Assembly: GCA_000181795.3 (NCBI GenBank)
Contig: CM012953.1
Span: 13,147,520-13,211,519 of the forward strand
Length of the DNA stretch: 64,000 nt
From: Trichinella spiralis
Lineage: Eukaryota > Nematoda > Enoplea > Trichinellida > Trichinellidae
Direction of reading: 5' to 3'
Below the pieces are notes generated by a model. The model was not told the origin of the DNA, searched no databases, and saw nothing but the letters and a program-made list of their open reading frames with translations. The position numbers and the translations under genes were made by a program. Positions 47,925-60,322 of the stretch are shown one piece after another; within the stretch, counting starts at the first letter, position 1; each line of letters begins with the position of its first letter.

Positions 47925-50900
47925 TCAAACTGAGATGTGTTCAGTGATGTTGCAGACTTTTAAAACGCTTGAGTCATTTTTTAACAATGCGCACAATAAT
48001 ATTCCAATAAGAAACCAAATAAAAAATATCGATGGCAGAATGTATTTCAAAATTTTCTGAAAACGTGGTCTGGTGAATTGCCTGAAAAAAAACGCATGCA
48101 TGAGAAGTCCAACAAACAGACCACCAGCGTGGGCAATGTAAGATTTCTGTTCACAATCTTCAAGTCCATATCTGCGATATATTGCATGACCAAAATCGAA
48201 CAGTACGAGAACAGAAATGCTGATCAGTTTTCCAATTTGAGTATTCAATCGATTTGAAGTCTGAAATGAAATGAAATTTGCATATTCCAATTATTTTGCG
48301 CAATGAATTGATCTAAATAGTTAGTTGTTCATTAGTAGCAGATATTTTACCAATATGACGTTGGCTAAATGTGCAACCAAAATTGCATACGATCCACCAG
48401 AAGCACCAACAAGAACCACTTCACTATCAATAAGATGATGTAAAACTGAGCCTACGGATGAAATTCATCATTTTCTGTTTTTTAAGTGTTCATAATTTAA
48501 TTCAAAATTTTCCCATACTAAAAACAACGGCAGTGATGTAAAGTGGCGCAATCCGCCAAATTTTGTGAACTATTTCAAGTGGTATTCCGATTACCAATTG
48601 CATTACAACATTAAACAGTAGCTGTTCTAATCTGAAACGATAAAACAATAATTTAAAAACAATAATAATAGCAAAAAAAATACAAGCATATGTATAGAAG
48701 GAAAATTTTAAATAATTTGACTTGAAGTTTTGCTATTATTAACATGTGATTATTTCTGCTCCATTTAAGATTCAGACTATTCGATTCAATTATTTCTATT
48801 AACATGAAGCATATGTTTCAACATTAATGTTTTTAAATATATTTTATTTTAATATAGTAAAAAAAACATTTAAAATGAACTTCATAAATAAATTTATTTA
48901 GAAAATTGATTAAATTTATGAAAACAAGTAAATTTACATGTACAAATATTATATCTTTGGTAACACTAAGATAACATATAATTAATACCCTTGATGTACT
49001 AAACAATATGAAATAAAGCGCCATATTTCAAAAATTCTAGTACTGACGAAAGTCATTGTTCCTTCACGATTTCCATGAACAATACATCCAGCGCATCCTG
49101 TAACCCAGCCAACTTTTATGTTGCCTTGAACTGTGTAATGAGCATACACAGAAATCTGAAATCAACGTCCGTTAAAATTATTTACATATGATAAATATTA
49201 AAGTAAAAAGAAAAAAATATTTGTAAAATTCCATTTTTATTTGAAAAAAGCAATCAAAGGTAACATTAAATGCATCATTTGCAGAATTTACAGAAATGTA
49301 AAATTTGCATAAATTGTCACAAAATTAAAAAAAACTTCTCTAAAAATATATTTAAAAAATAATATAAATTGTTTAACGAGATAAAATAATAAAATTTTTA
49401 TATTCTAAGCAAAATTTTTTATTTAATTTTCAATGATAATTCATCATTGAATTCATTCAACAACTTTACTGTATGAGAGGTATGCGTTCGTGAGCAAAAG
49501 AAAATTATTTTTCATTTTTGAAAATTTTAAACTTTTATCATAAACCGAAAGAAAACAGATTAAATTAAAACTATGAATCATTTTGAAGACATTATTGGAA
49601 TTTATTTTTCACGAACATACAAAATTATCTGACAGTTTTGAAATATTAACTGTATGCTTTTTATTTTGTTTTGTTTGATATTGTTTCTATTTTTAATTTA
49701 AATAAAATCTCATACTTGCAAAATAGACATGACAATGACAAAAAATGGAGGTGGTATACAACCATATTGCTGAGTGTAAAGATTTATTTTGGCAGCATCT
49801 TCTGGAGAAGTAATAAGAGTGCTGATACGGCTAGCAGCAGTTCTCCAAAATCTACATTCTCTATCGCTGGTATCACTCTAAAATGAATAATCAGAATTCA
49901 TCAACTCTTGCTAATCATCAAGTGTATTTTCATTCAATTAATATCAAGGATTAAATAGAAAAGTTTAACAATAAAAATATATTGCATTATTAAATCGCTT
50001 AGAAAAGTTTTAGTTCAGTTTTATAAATAACAGATCTGAGATATAATTTAACAATTTCATATTCATAAAAAATAGAAATACCTGTATTGTACTGAAAATT
50101 GATTACAAATTAAATGGAGAATCTAACAAGAAGAATATAACTGAATGAAGTATTGATTTCAATTTTGAAAATGCAACAGCTATTCTGAAGAAAAAATATT
50201 CTCAAAATTTATTGATAATAATTTGATTTAAAATAAGATTTGAGGTGAAAATAAATTCTTGTATTAATAGTGACCATGTATTGTCGACATTTCATAATAT
50301 TTGTCACATTAGAATAATAAAAGAAACTTACTGATTATACGATTCAGATTATTACAATTAAAAAAAATCGACGCATCGTAGATAAAAGTTATTCATCATT
50401 AAGCAGATGGATGTTTTTTTTTCAAATAATCAAAGCACTAATCATTGCTGACATTAGTGTGAAGCAAAATTTATCTTATGCATTAAATTCGCAAAATTGA
50501 TTAGCATAAATTCGACTCTAATATGTCGAGAGTTTTTGAAAATTTAGAAAAAAACTGCAAATACAAATGAATTAATTTGAAAGAACAGACATTTATTTGC
50601 AGTTATGAAAAAGAAAAGAATTTGCTGTAGAATTTAATAAATATAAATTTTTTAATTTGAAAATAATTAACTTCAATATTCAAATTCTGTGCAGTGAATT
50701 GTTTATTAATTTGAATAATAATTACCAGCGAATCGACGGTAAGTCTTGCAGAATCATCCAACGAACGCAGCCGATTGGATCTCAAATCGTTGCTAGCCAA
50801 ACGTGAATTGCTCGACTTGGACGATGGGCGTTTTCCACTTTGTTCTTTATTTACAGTCAGCGACTCGTTGTTTGATTGCTAAAAATAATTTTGAATATAT

Positions 50901-51087
50901 TACAAAAAAACAACTGATTTAATTGAATGGAGAAGATGAAGAAATTAGCATTATTGTTTTCGATATCTGGGCAAGAAAACGATGATCAACTGACAAATGA
51001 AACAGAAGGTGCCGCGTCGATGTGGCTTTCATCGGTTTGCTTTGGGGCAGTGTTGTTGGCGGTGTTTTCGTGATTGTCGGTCTTCAT
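47925..51087 (-). CDS. Rhomboid-like intramembrane serine protease (RHBDL/ROM-1 type)
   Basis: Rhomboids cut membrane proteins, often EGF-type ligands, inside the bilayer. Seven exons (51087-50995, 50878-50726, 49877-49716, 49155-48989, 48631-48519, 48451-48351, 48260-47925) join in frame into 374 residues. The N-terminal 80 residues are polar and Ser-rich and face the cytosol by family analogy. Then come CIPPPFFVIVMSILQISVY (first span), IWRFISYCLVHQG, LLFNVVMQLVIGIPLEIVH, the catalytic-Ser motif VGASGGSYAIL, FDFGHAIYRRYG and the catalytic-His motif IAHAGGLFVG. The PPPFF, VHQG and IPLEIVH motifs place it with animal RHBDL/ROM-1 enzymes. The His usually found four residues before the conserved Asn (HILGN) is Gln here (QLLFN). 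The start exon and its GTCAGT donor are the weakest part of the model. Confidence 0.9.
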
Positions 51088-54000
51088 TGCATTGCCAATT
51101 GACGCATTGTAGCACTTCTGTGAACGTGACGACGAGACCTGCGTAGAAAATATCCCTCAATTCAAAATTGCCTGTTTTCTCAGCTGCTGCCAAGATCACC
51201 ACCGCGAAGCTGTTCAACACAAGCCAACAACAACCACTGCACGTCACCCCACCAACAACAATAATATAATATAATAATAATTATTATTTATTAAACAATT
51301 TATTTGTTTTTACCAATAAAAAACGACCTCTTTCTTTATCCTTCAACATTAGGTTATCCAGTATAATATATTGAATTCAAAGAAAAAAGAAGCAACGAAA
51401 AGTATTATTGTATTCACTTATATCCCATTGTTTACATAAATAAGTAAACAAATAAATAAACAATACATTTTATAAATTGCTGTTGACTGTTTAACGGAAA
51501 AATTGCAATAAAATAGCATATCATGAAACTACAACCAATTAACAAACCATATTCCAAAAAAAAGAAAATTATTCTCAATATTTACACGCTTTTTTTCTAT
51601 CAGAATCCACAATTATTAATTCATATCTGTCGGTAGAATGAAACGAAAAAAAAATAATAAAGTCAAAAATGATCCTTAATACACTACTTAAAATAAACAG
51701 CTCGAACTGAAATTTCATTTGTTTTTTGAAATTTTTTTCTCTGTTTATTTAGACAGTAATAAATTTCCTCGTTCATCATTTTGAAAAAATAAACAACTTA
51801 ATTTTTTGATAATAGTTAATTTATCAAACTGAAATAAGAACTTTGTGAATTACCGTATAGGATACTTTTTTCGGTATTTTACAAAGCATCGAAGAAAAAT
51901 GAATGAAAATGCAACTGCTGCAACTGATTGGAGTAGTTGAGACGAACGTTTGCTGTTGATTTAATATTTTCACATTGAATAATAGAAATTCCAAAAAGCA
52001 TGATGTCTTGTCTAGCATGAACGTTCAGCATGACGAAAGAGTAAATTTTTAAACAATATACAAAAGTTGCCCAACTAATTACTGCTGTCATTGTTGACAA
52101 GGAAACTAAAACGTCACACTTGGCTTTGTTTGATTTGCTTGTCGTTCAACAAAAATCTTTTTAATAATTTATTATAAAAGCAATATTTTTATTCACACTT
52201 GATAAGTTGGAAAAACGCACATCCCATTTGAAAGCTTAAAAGCTACTCTTTTACACCTCATTTTTAAGTGAAGATAAAGTGGAAACTTTTTTTGTAATAG
52301 GCATTACAACAAATCAACAGTTATGAAAAAAAATTTTTTAAATAAAATTCTCCAATAATAATTATACAAATCCAATTCTGGTAAATATTTCATTTTTCCA
52401 TAATCAAAAAAATATATATATAACATAAAAATATCGATATTTATTTATGAAATTTGATTAATAATGAACGCATTTCAATCAGTTAAAATTTATTCTGTAT
52501 TTTCAAATGAAAATTCATAACAAGCTATTAAAAAAAGAAAATAATTCACAAATTGCATTTTTTCTTGATTTAATTATTCAATTAAAATTTATTTTTATTT
52601 ACAAATAAACTAACTGCATCGTTGTAAAATGCAAAAATATTACTTTTCATCTTGGAAAGTGAAAGCAGAAATATATGTACATAAATCAACCAGGCAAAAA
52701 AGCACGATTTGAATGAACAGCCCAATTTGCACGCTTAATACATTTATATGTGTTGTATTCGGCGAAAGTAGAATTCAAAGCAGTAAAAGATTTACTTGTT
52801 TGAATAATTAAATCAAGTTATTGCAATGCAAACAGCAGTAATGTGCCTGAAACCCACCGAACGACACAATTTAACTATTTCGCTCCTCTTGTTAAGAAAT
52901 ATGCCTGATGGCATCGAAACTTCAACTCTCCTAAATAAATATTTATCGCACTGTCAGCTTCATCATTTGTATATTTACAACTAAACGCTTTTTATTAAAT
53001 AAAAGTTTTTTTCAATAAAAACATAAAAAATAAAATAAACAATAAGCAATTTTAAACTTAAAACATTTCCAAAATGAAACACTAAAATAATTTTTTTTTC
53101 AATTGACAATAATTTTAAGAAATCAAAAATACATTTCACATTCATATTCATCTCTTGCTGTATTACTACGTAAAATCTTTTTCCGGATTAGAGAATTCAA
53201 TTTTTTGTGAAATACATTCAATAATACAAAGAAGCGCTACTATTACTGTACTGACATTCAAGTATTTGTACATACAATACTACATATTAAATCGATACTG
53301 CATAGCTATTCAGAAGCAGTATTTTCTGCTTTAATTTTTAAATTTTAATACAATAAAATAAATTGTATTTTTTTATTTTTACAAATATATTATTATTTGT
53401 AAATTCGATATCTCAGCATATGCATTAACTTTAATGTTAGTTAACTTTATGAAATTACTTTGCATTACTGTAGCAGTTGATGAAACAAAAGCCTAAAATT
53501 AAAATTTTCATTTAATTATTATTTTATTATTGTAATTCATTGTATATTTATTTAAACTAATAGCAATTTTCAGAATAACAATTAAATACAGTATGAAGAA
53601 CCTACATTTTTCTTTTTTGAATATTTAGGTCTGAAGGACATGATTGCAAATTTGTTATTTTCCAGATGTTCAACAATGTATCATGCACATTGTTATTTTA
53701 AATGTTATGTTAATTTTCTTGCAATAAAATATCTACTGTTATTGCAAATTTTTGCTTAATTTTGTTTTATTTTGAAAGAAGAAATCAAAATTTGTTCAAT
53801 TTTTTTTAAATTTGTGCTTGCTTAGACGGTTGAATTTTTGCATTTTTAAGTTTTAAATTTAAAATCAAACGTTTAATAAATTAGTTTAGTTTCGTATTTG
53901 TGTTGTGCAGGATAAAGCACTATGAAAATAGCATTGCATTTTGTTTTCATTGGGAATTAGCATTTTGACGTTTATATTTTTAGATTTTACAATGAAATAT

Positions 54001-54092
54001 GGTATTTTAATGATTATAAATTGTTTTCAGCTTTTCTTCACTAAAATTTTTAACAATTTTTCTTAGCTTGGTGGTAGTTGGATGTGACCAAA
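51088..54092. other. Shared upstream region of rhomboid (-) and RACGAP1 (+)
   Basis: This 3-kb spacer is AT-rich with simple ATA/TAAT repeats near 51260-51290. A frame at 51029-51247 (-) overlaps the proposed rhomboid start in another frame and is GC-richer; it may be 5' UTR. Small frames at 51824-52100 (-) resemble nothing. Promoters for both divergent genes are expected here. Confidence 0.4.
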
Positions 54093-56965
54093 ATGGCTTG
54101 TATGAACATTCTGAATCAGCATGCATTGTCCTCGGATTCTAGCGATCATCTGCTTCAAACACTTCATCACGGTGATGAGAAATTGATTCCAGTAAAGAAA
54201 ATTGATTTTATAATTTGAATGATTTTTAGATTTGAAACTGTTGCTGGAATTTACGGACAATGTTATATCAACGTGTGGCACATACGGAGATGAAAACAGC
54301 GCACTTCGAACTTTAATTCGACACTTTGAGGCAGATGTAGAATGTTATCAGTCGAAAATGAAAGAGATGAAAGCAGAGTTGGTTGAAGCTCGGTAATATG
54401 TTCAGTTTTTTAGTTCAAACTTTATTCGCATGCATTCGATGTTTTGTTTGTTTCTTATATGCATGTTTTTTAATTTAAATGGAATTGTCGATCTATTTCA
54501 GTTCACAGATTGCTGCTTTGATGATAAAGAATCAAGCTTTAGAAAGCGACAAACATCACCTGGTAATTGGTTTATTGTTTGACAAATTTTAGTCAAAAAA
54601 TAATGTTGCTTATTAGGATAATCAAATTGATGCAGTTCGTGAAATTCTGATGGACAGCTTAGATACAATTTCCGAAACGAATCGAAAAAAGCTGGAATTT
54701 TTAACGGATAAATCTAGGTATTAGGTAAAAGTCAATTTTTATTAATTTAAATGAAATAATTATAGACGGGAAGAACGCGAATCTGTTGTTTCTGAAACTG
54801 GTATTGATTACGATCACACTGATGACAGTTTAGAAGGAACTGAAATAAAAGTTCTCAAGAAGAATAAGTAAAGTTTATTTTTTGTTTTGTTGGAAGATAT
54901 AATATCTTTTTATAATATAGTAATGTTGAAAATGAATTGCTGAAAATTAATCGCAAGCGAATTAATGCAGCTAATGATTTAAATTTCCCGCTTGAATCCA
55001 CAGTTGATGTGGAATCATTCTTGCCTTTGAAAAAAGCAAAAGATGATTGTTTCAAAAAGGTTAGTTCATTAAACACGAGGCGATTTGTAATTTAATTTGT
55101 TTTTGGACTTCAGAATAATCCTGGGACTGAAATTCTGGTTCCAGATACTGTAGCTGGAGCTGCAAAGCAAAGCAAGAAGTTCTTTTTCGATCCACTTTCA
55201 CCAAAACCTGCAACCTTGCCTAAGCCGTCGTTGAATAGAAGCTTTTCAGATTCACAGCTTTCTTCGCCTAATCAACAGGAAATATTAAAATTTAACGCCA
55301 CTCCTCTGAAAGCATACACGCCGTTGTTAAAAAGTCAACCAAACTTGTAAGCTGTCATGTTGTAAAATTATGATGCAATGGAATATTGTATGAACTTTTC
55401 AGATCTCAAAAATTTGATTGTACTCCTACTGTAAGCAGTTTGCCCAGTAAAAGGCACGCATTTGTGCAAAAAACAGTTTTGAAACAGGAGAACTGTGATG
55501 TTTGCAATGAGCGTTTGAAATTTGGAAAATTGATCTATCGGTGTCAAGGTAATAATAATGATTCATTTGCATTTGTTTTCTCGAGTAATGAGGAAAATTT
55601 TTGTGAAGACTGCAAAATTCAATGTCATCAAGATTGTCGTATTGGTGTGCAAACTCACTGTGTTCTTAACACTTCATCTGGTAAGCAAGGAAAAGGAAAA
55701 TTGAGTGATCATATACCTGCAAAAAGACCCTTTATTCCACATATAATTATTCATTGTGTGTATGAAATTGAACGCCGAGGACTGAATTCTGTTGGCCTTT
55801 ACAGAATTCCTGGGTTTGTATTTATGTTGTTTTTCGATTAAAAAAATAAATACTTTTGCTTTTTATAGTACTGAATCGAAAGTTAATGATTTGTATCAGA
55901 AATTCATATCTTCTCGTCGGGCACCTAATTTGGTATGTTTTTTTTTGCATTTTTTCGAATTTCGTTTCTCTGTTTTTCATTGTATATTTTATTAATTAGC
56001 GAATTGTGGACGACATTAACGTATTGACAAGTTGTTTGAAGAAGTTTTTGCAAAATCTCAAAGAACCACTCATTCCACTGACATCACGGCACGACTTCAT
56101 TAAAGCCGCTGCCGATGAGGATTCTATCAAGCAGGTTCGCGAAATGCATTCGGCCATTTGTGAATTGCCTATGCCAAATCGCGACACTTTAGCATTTTTA
56201 ATTGTACATTTGCAACGGTATTCTGTTTACGATTTTATTATTTATTTATTGAATTTTTTAATTTATTAGTTTTTAATTTCAATTTAGTGTTTCCGAAGAG
56301 TACATGCATAACAAAATGCCTGCGGCTAACTTGGCGAAGATTTTTGCTCCATCAATTTTAGGCTTTGCCCCAAACAACATGATACGTTCATCGGATGAAT
56401 TATTAAAATTAGAAAAAGTTCGTTTATTTTTATTATTATTATTGTTGCTGTTATTTTAAAGTTTAAAGTGAATGGCTAATATGCAAGTGAAAAAATTTTT
56501 TGTTTTAGGTGGTCAAAGTGTTACTGAATTTATCGACTGATTACTGGAAACAGTTTTTTGATTCACAAGAAATAAAGCAAATCACTACGCTACGTCCATT
56601 TGCCAACGTAACGCGTTCCGTTATTAGTGAGTAATTTTTACATTGAAATTATGAATTAACTTGTTCAAACATCAGTGATTGTTTTATTTTTTTGGTGTAT
56701 CATTTATTTTTAATAACATGCTCACATGTTCAATTTTAGATAATACGATGAAGCAAACTCCAGCAAGAAATACTACTGGCGTTGGAGCTTACAGGTAAAT
56801 CAAATTGATAATAATAATAATAATAATAATGACCTTTTTCTTTATTTCATAACTTCTCAAAAGATGAGTTTTTTTGAAAACAAATTAATGATCAACATTC
56901 ATTTTAGTAATTTTGATCGAACTCGAACTGGCGGAAAGAACACTGTTTTGCCTCCTTGGCGTTGA
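54093..56965 (+). CDS. RACGAP1: Rac GTPase-activating protein 1 / CYK-4 (centralspindlin)
   Basis: This centralspindlin subunit bundles midzone microtubules with kinesin-6 and steers Rho at the cleavage furrow. Exons begin at 54093, 54230, 54502, 54617, 54766, 54921, 55114, 55403, 55609, 55869, 56000, 56288, 56509, 56740 and 56908. All phases agree and give 623 residues, near human 632. The N-terminal 150 residues are coiled coil. After an acidic Ser-rich linker (DHTDDSLEG) comes a C1 domain (HAFVQKTV, CDVCNERLKFGKLIYRC, CHQDC, HC). The RhoGAP domain follows, with the arginine finger in GLYRIPG (about R407), LKEPLIPL, NRDTLAFLIVHLQR and NLAKIFAPSI. The model removes a 60-nt in-frame intron at 55549-55608 that would otherwise add 20 residues inside the C1 domain. 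The tail ends LPPWR. Confidence 0.95.
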
Positions 56966-57377
56966 TGGAAAACTTTTATCGTTATATTTGCTCTTGTACA
57001 GGCATATTTTATAGCTTTGACTTTAACACAGACGAAGAGAATTTTTAAAATCTCTACTTTTATCACTAATCAAGTGGCAATTGTTTTTTTATTTTTTTTG
57101 TTTCATCATATTTATTATTTAAATGATGATTCTGTTATGTTACTCTGCACTGCATTTGTGAAATTGTTGTTAAATTAGTATAATCAGAATGAATGTTACA
57201 GTAAAAATCATCATAGAAAACTGCTGTTTTTTGAACCAACTCTAAAATACATATCTGAAGATTATTAAATTTAAAATTTCAAGATGAAGTTTCATTTATT
57301 TCCAATTAAAAACTGGAACTCTCATTACTGTTTTCAATAATGATAATTAAAAATATGAAATAAGAAATTATTATTCA
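56966..57377. other. Convergent 3' region of RACGAP1 and EXOSC8
   Basis: The two genes end towards each other 412 bp apart. The region is AT-rich and no other feature was seen. Confidence 0.45.
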
Positions 57378-58220
57378 TCAGTGATCTTCATCTTCAATGC
57401 CTAGCAGTTGTAAAATATGTCGTCTTCGTTTCAAAGCATGTTCAACAGATTCATCAATTAACTGTTTGCTTAAACTGGCAGCGCCGCCAGTTTTGAACAA
57501 ACCGCAAAGAGTTTTCTGAGCACCAACAATGATGGTGAATGCATCACCAATAAGTTTTGTTTCTTCATCCGTTGGGTCGCAAATTAATATTTCATCACCA
57601 AATTTTAAAAAACTGCAGGCGACAGGGTAAACGTTCGGAAATAATACAGGGGAAGTTTCAGCCGTATCAACTTTAATATTTTTCAAATTAATTTTGAAAT
57701 CTTCATGCAAAACTTTTACAACGGGAAATCTCAGCTCTTGCAATGCTGCCAAAAGAGCTACTAAGCAGACTTCCAAAATGCCACCTGCACAATCCAAAAC
57801 TACAAAATCACAGTAAATCACCCAAAACAGTTCTCCATCAAAAATTTCCAAACTTTTTGAATTCACTATGTTTTTCTCAATCAAGCTTTTCAATATGCAT
57901 TTCGTTTTATCAATCTCATTTTGCCAACTTACGACAATCGTCGGAGATACAGATTCAATGTTCACCACCAGTCCTGGTGACGGAATTAACGTGTCGTTTT
58001 CCATTATTTCAAGGTTAATTCCACAAATTGCTGCTGTTCCTCCAATTCTAGCAACTGCTGAGCTGTCTGCGGTCGTTATCATATTGCGATGAACAGCTGC
58101 ATTGCGGAATTGATTGGTCTTACGACCATCGTAACGGATTTTATTTTTTGTAATGTATTCTCTAATATGCTCTGATGGTTCTATTACCTTCTTTTGTTTA
58201 TCAGACAGCATTTCACTCAT
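57378..58220 (-). CDS. EXOSC8: Exosome ring subunit RRP43 / EXOSC8
   Basis: This is one of six RNase PH-like subunits of the RNA exosome ring in nucleus and cytoplasm. A single ORF of 280 residues starts at the ATG at 58220 (MSEMLSDKQ); human EXOSC8 is 276. RNase PH features are clear: IRYDGRKTNQFRNAAV, SSAVARIGGTAAICGI, LFWVIYCDFVVLDCAGGILEVCLVALLAAL, FLKFGDEILICDPTDEE and the Gly-rich FKTGGAASLSKQ. The WVIYCD..VLD block favours RRP43 over the related RRP42 and RRP45. Catalytic phosphate-binding residues are not expected, since animal ring subunits are inactive. It has no introns. Confidence 0.9.
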   Translation of the reverse strand: MSEMLSDKQKKVIEPSEHIREYITKNKIRYDGRKTNQFRNAAVHRNMITTADSSAVARIGGTAAICGINLEIMENDTLIPSPGLVVNIESVSPTIVVSWQNEIDKTKCILKSLIEKNIVNSKSLEIFDGELFWVIYCDFVVLDCAGGILEVCLVALLAALQELRFPVVKVLHEDFKINLKNIKVDTAETSPVLFPNVYPVACSFLKFGDEILICDPTDEETKLIGDAFTIIVGAQKTLCGLFKTGGAASLSKQLIDESVEHALKRRRHILQLLGIEDEDH

Positions 58221-60322
58221 GAAAACCAAGAGAAAATGCCTAAAAACTCACATAATCCTCAAATTAAAAAGCAAATCATAATTATTAAATATTGTAAAAT
58301 AATAATAAGGGAAAAAATTTATCATTTTTTCAAAATTAAATTCAATAACATAAATAATAGAAAATCAAAACAGGTAAAGCATAAAAACTTCACACATTTT
58401 CAATACAATTTTATAATTACAGTTTTATGAACCTTTCTTTTACAAAATTAAAACTTGCCTAAAGGTATAATTTTTGTAGTTTGTATTTAATACAGATAAA
58501 AATTATCCATAACTGTAAAATAAATAATTTTTTAAATATAAATTTATAATAAATATTTTATATCAATCCTCATAAAAAATATCATACTTTTGCGGAAATG
58601 AAAAAATAGATCAATTTACAGTATGAAAATGAAGTAAACACTAACAACAGTTGGCATCATGAATTATAGCTTCATTTTTCTAAATTTATTTTGAATGTGC
58701 CTCATCAATAAAAATAAATTAAATATTAAATAAGTGCTACATATTTTAAGCAGCACGTTTTTGAACTATGTTACTTTTTATACAGATGAAAATTTGATTG
58801 AAAAACGCTTTATATAATTCATTCAATTAAAACGATACTGTTTATTGAATTAAATAATTATATTTTTTTAAGATAAATTTCTTTTCTTTTTTGCAGAGTT
58901 TTATTTTAAAAAACCTGTCCTGCAAATGGTATGTTTACTGTAATGAATCATCATTCTCATTCTTTCAACTGTTCTTTAGCATTTCTCGATTTACTATTTA
59001 CTTGTCCCATCTAGAAATTTTGCAGCATTTTTTAAACATAAAAATAAGGTAATTCTGTTTTATAATATTGGACATTTATAGCAACATAAATGCGTTGATG
59101 AATGATGCTTATAATACCGATTAGTCCAAAATTTATAAACCAAGGTTTTTTATAGTAATCAGTCGTAGTTTGAGTTTCTGTACTATAGTTAGATTTTTGA
59201 ACCGTTTAGCGTTTTCATATTTTGACTGTAATTGCTGTTTTGCTTATTTTTTGTTTGAAAGAAATTTTGTTTGACATTAATGATATACAGCTGTTATTTG
59301 ACTGATTATTTAGCAGACAATTCTGTTTTTCGTTCATTGTTTTACGATATGAATTTTATTTGCATTGTATTTTATCCTATCGTGTTTCCTTTATGAATTT
59401 TTTAGTAGCTGATCTTTGAATTGTTAATTAGTTTTCGAATTTTCAATCGCGTTCGAACTGGCGTAATGCAATTCCAAAGATGTTTTACTTGTAAAAACTG
59501 TTCAATCAGGGCAAGTTTAATTGATTATTTTCCCAATATTCTATAACAGTTTTATTGACAGTAATGATGATCTTATATTTATCTTTATGTTTCACATAAT
59601 TTATAGTAATTGTTAAAAATTTTGTCAAGGCTGATTATCGTAATTATTAAATGAGCTTTATAGGTGTGTTTTTAACTGCATTAATGACAATTTTAAGTTG
59701 GATATTTTGAAAATTTTTGCGTAATGTTATCAGATCGTTGATTTATTCAACTTTCATTCTTGTGACAGAACAAAGAAGCTGGCGTGTAATTATTTGATAT
59801 TCATTGCAGCTGTAGAATGTAATGCTGGCTGTAGTAGCTATAACAGAGTATGCATTAGACGCTTAATTTTGAAAAAATGGAGCATGTGTTTTATTTTATT
59901 TTGCTTGATATTTTGGCTGTTGCATATAAATAATGTTGCCATGTTTTTTACGCTAAATTTATTTTTTCTGTTTATTGTGAATTTATTTTTGTTGGATTTT
60001 ACAAGTAAACTGATGTAAGCTTATAAAATGAATGATTAATTTATCTTCTTATGCTAGTTTGAGTTTTCTTTGATATATTGAACGCTGTATTTAATTTTAA
60101 ATAAATATTTTGTTCTATTGGATGCATTCCTTTTGAAAAATTTTAAATATTTATTAAAATTTGAATGTAAAGAATACAATCCAATGTTACCACTTTAGGA
60201 AAGCAAAACAAATGAAAGATATTTTTAAATTTATTATTTTTGATGTTATTGTTTGTAATTTAATTTTGTATATTTTTAATTGTCGACTTTTTGCACAGAT
60301 TTCTATAAAAAAGCTAAGAAAA
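58221..60322. other. Shared upstream region of EXOSC8 (-) and ALIX (+)
   Basis: This is an AT-rich spacer of 2.1 kb. A frame at 59794-60018 (+) is hydrophobic but resembles nothing. A TTGCACAG acceptor at about 60298, 24 nt before the ALIX ATG, may be the end of a 5' UTR intron or a trans-splice site. Confidence 0.4.

Noticed and set aside
57743-58092. Forward open frames of 74-91 codons
   Set aside because: Antisense to EXOSC8.
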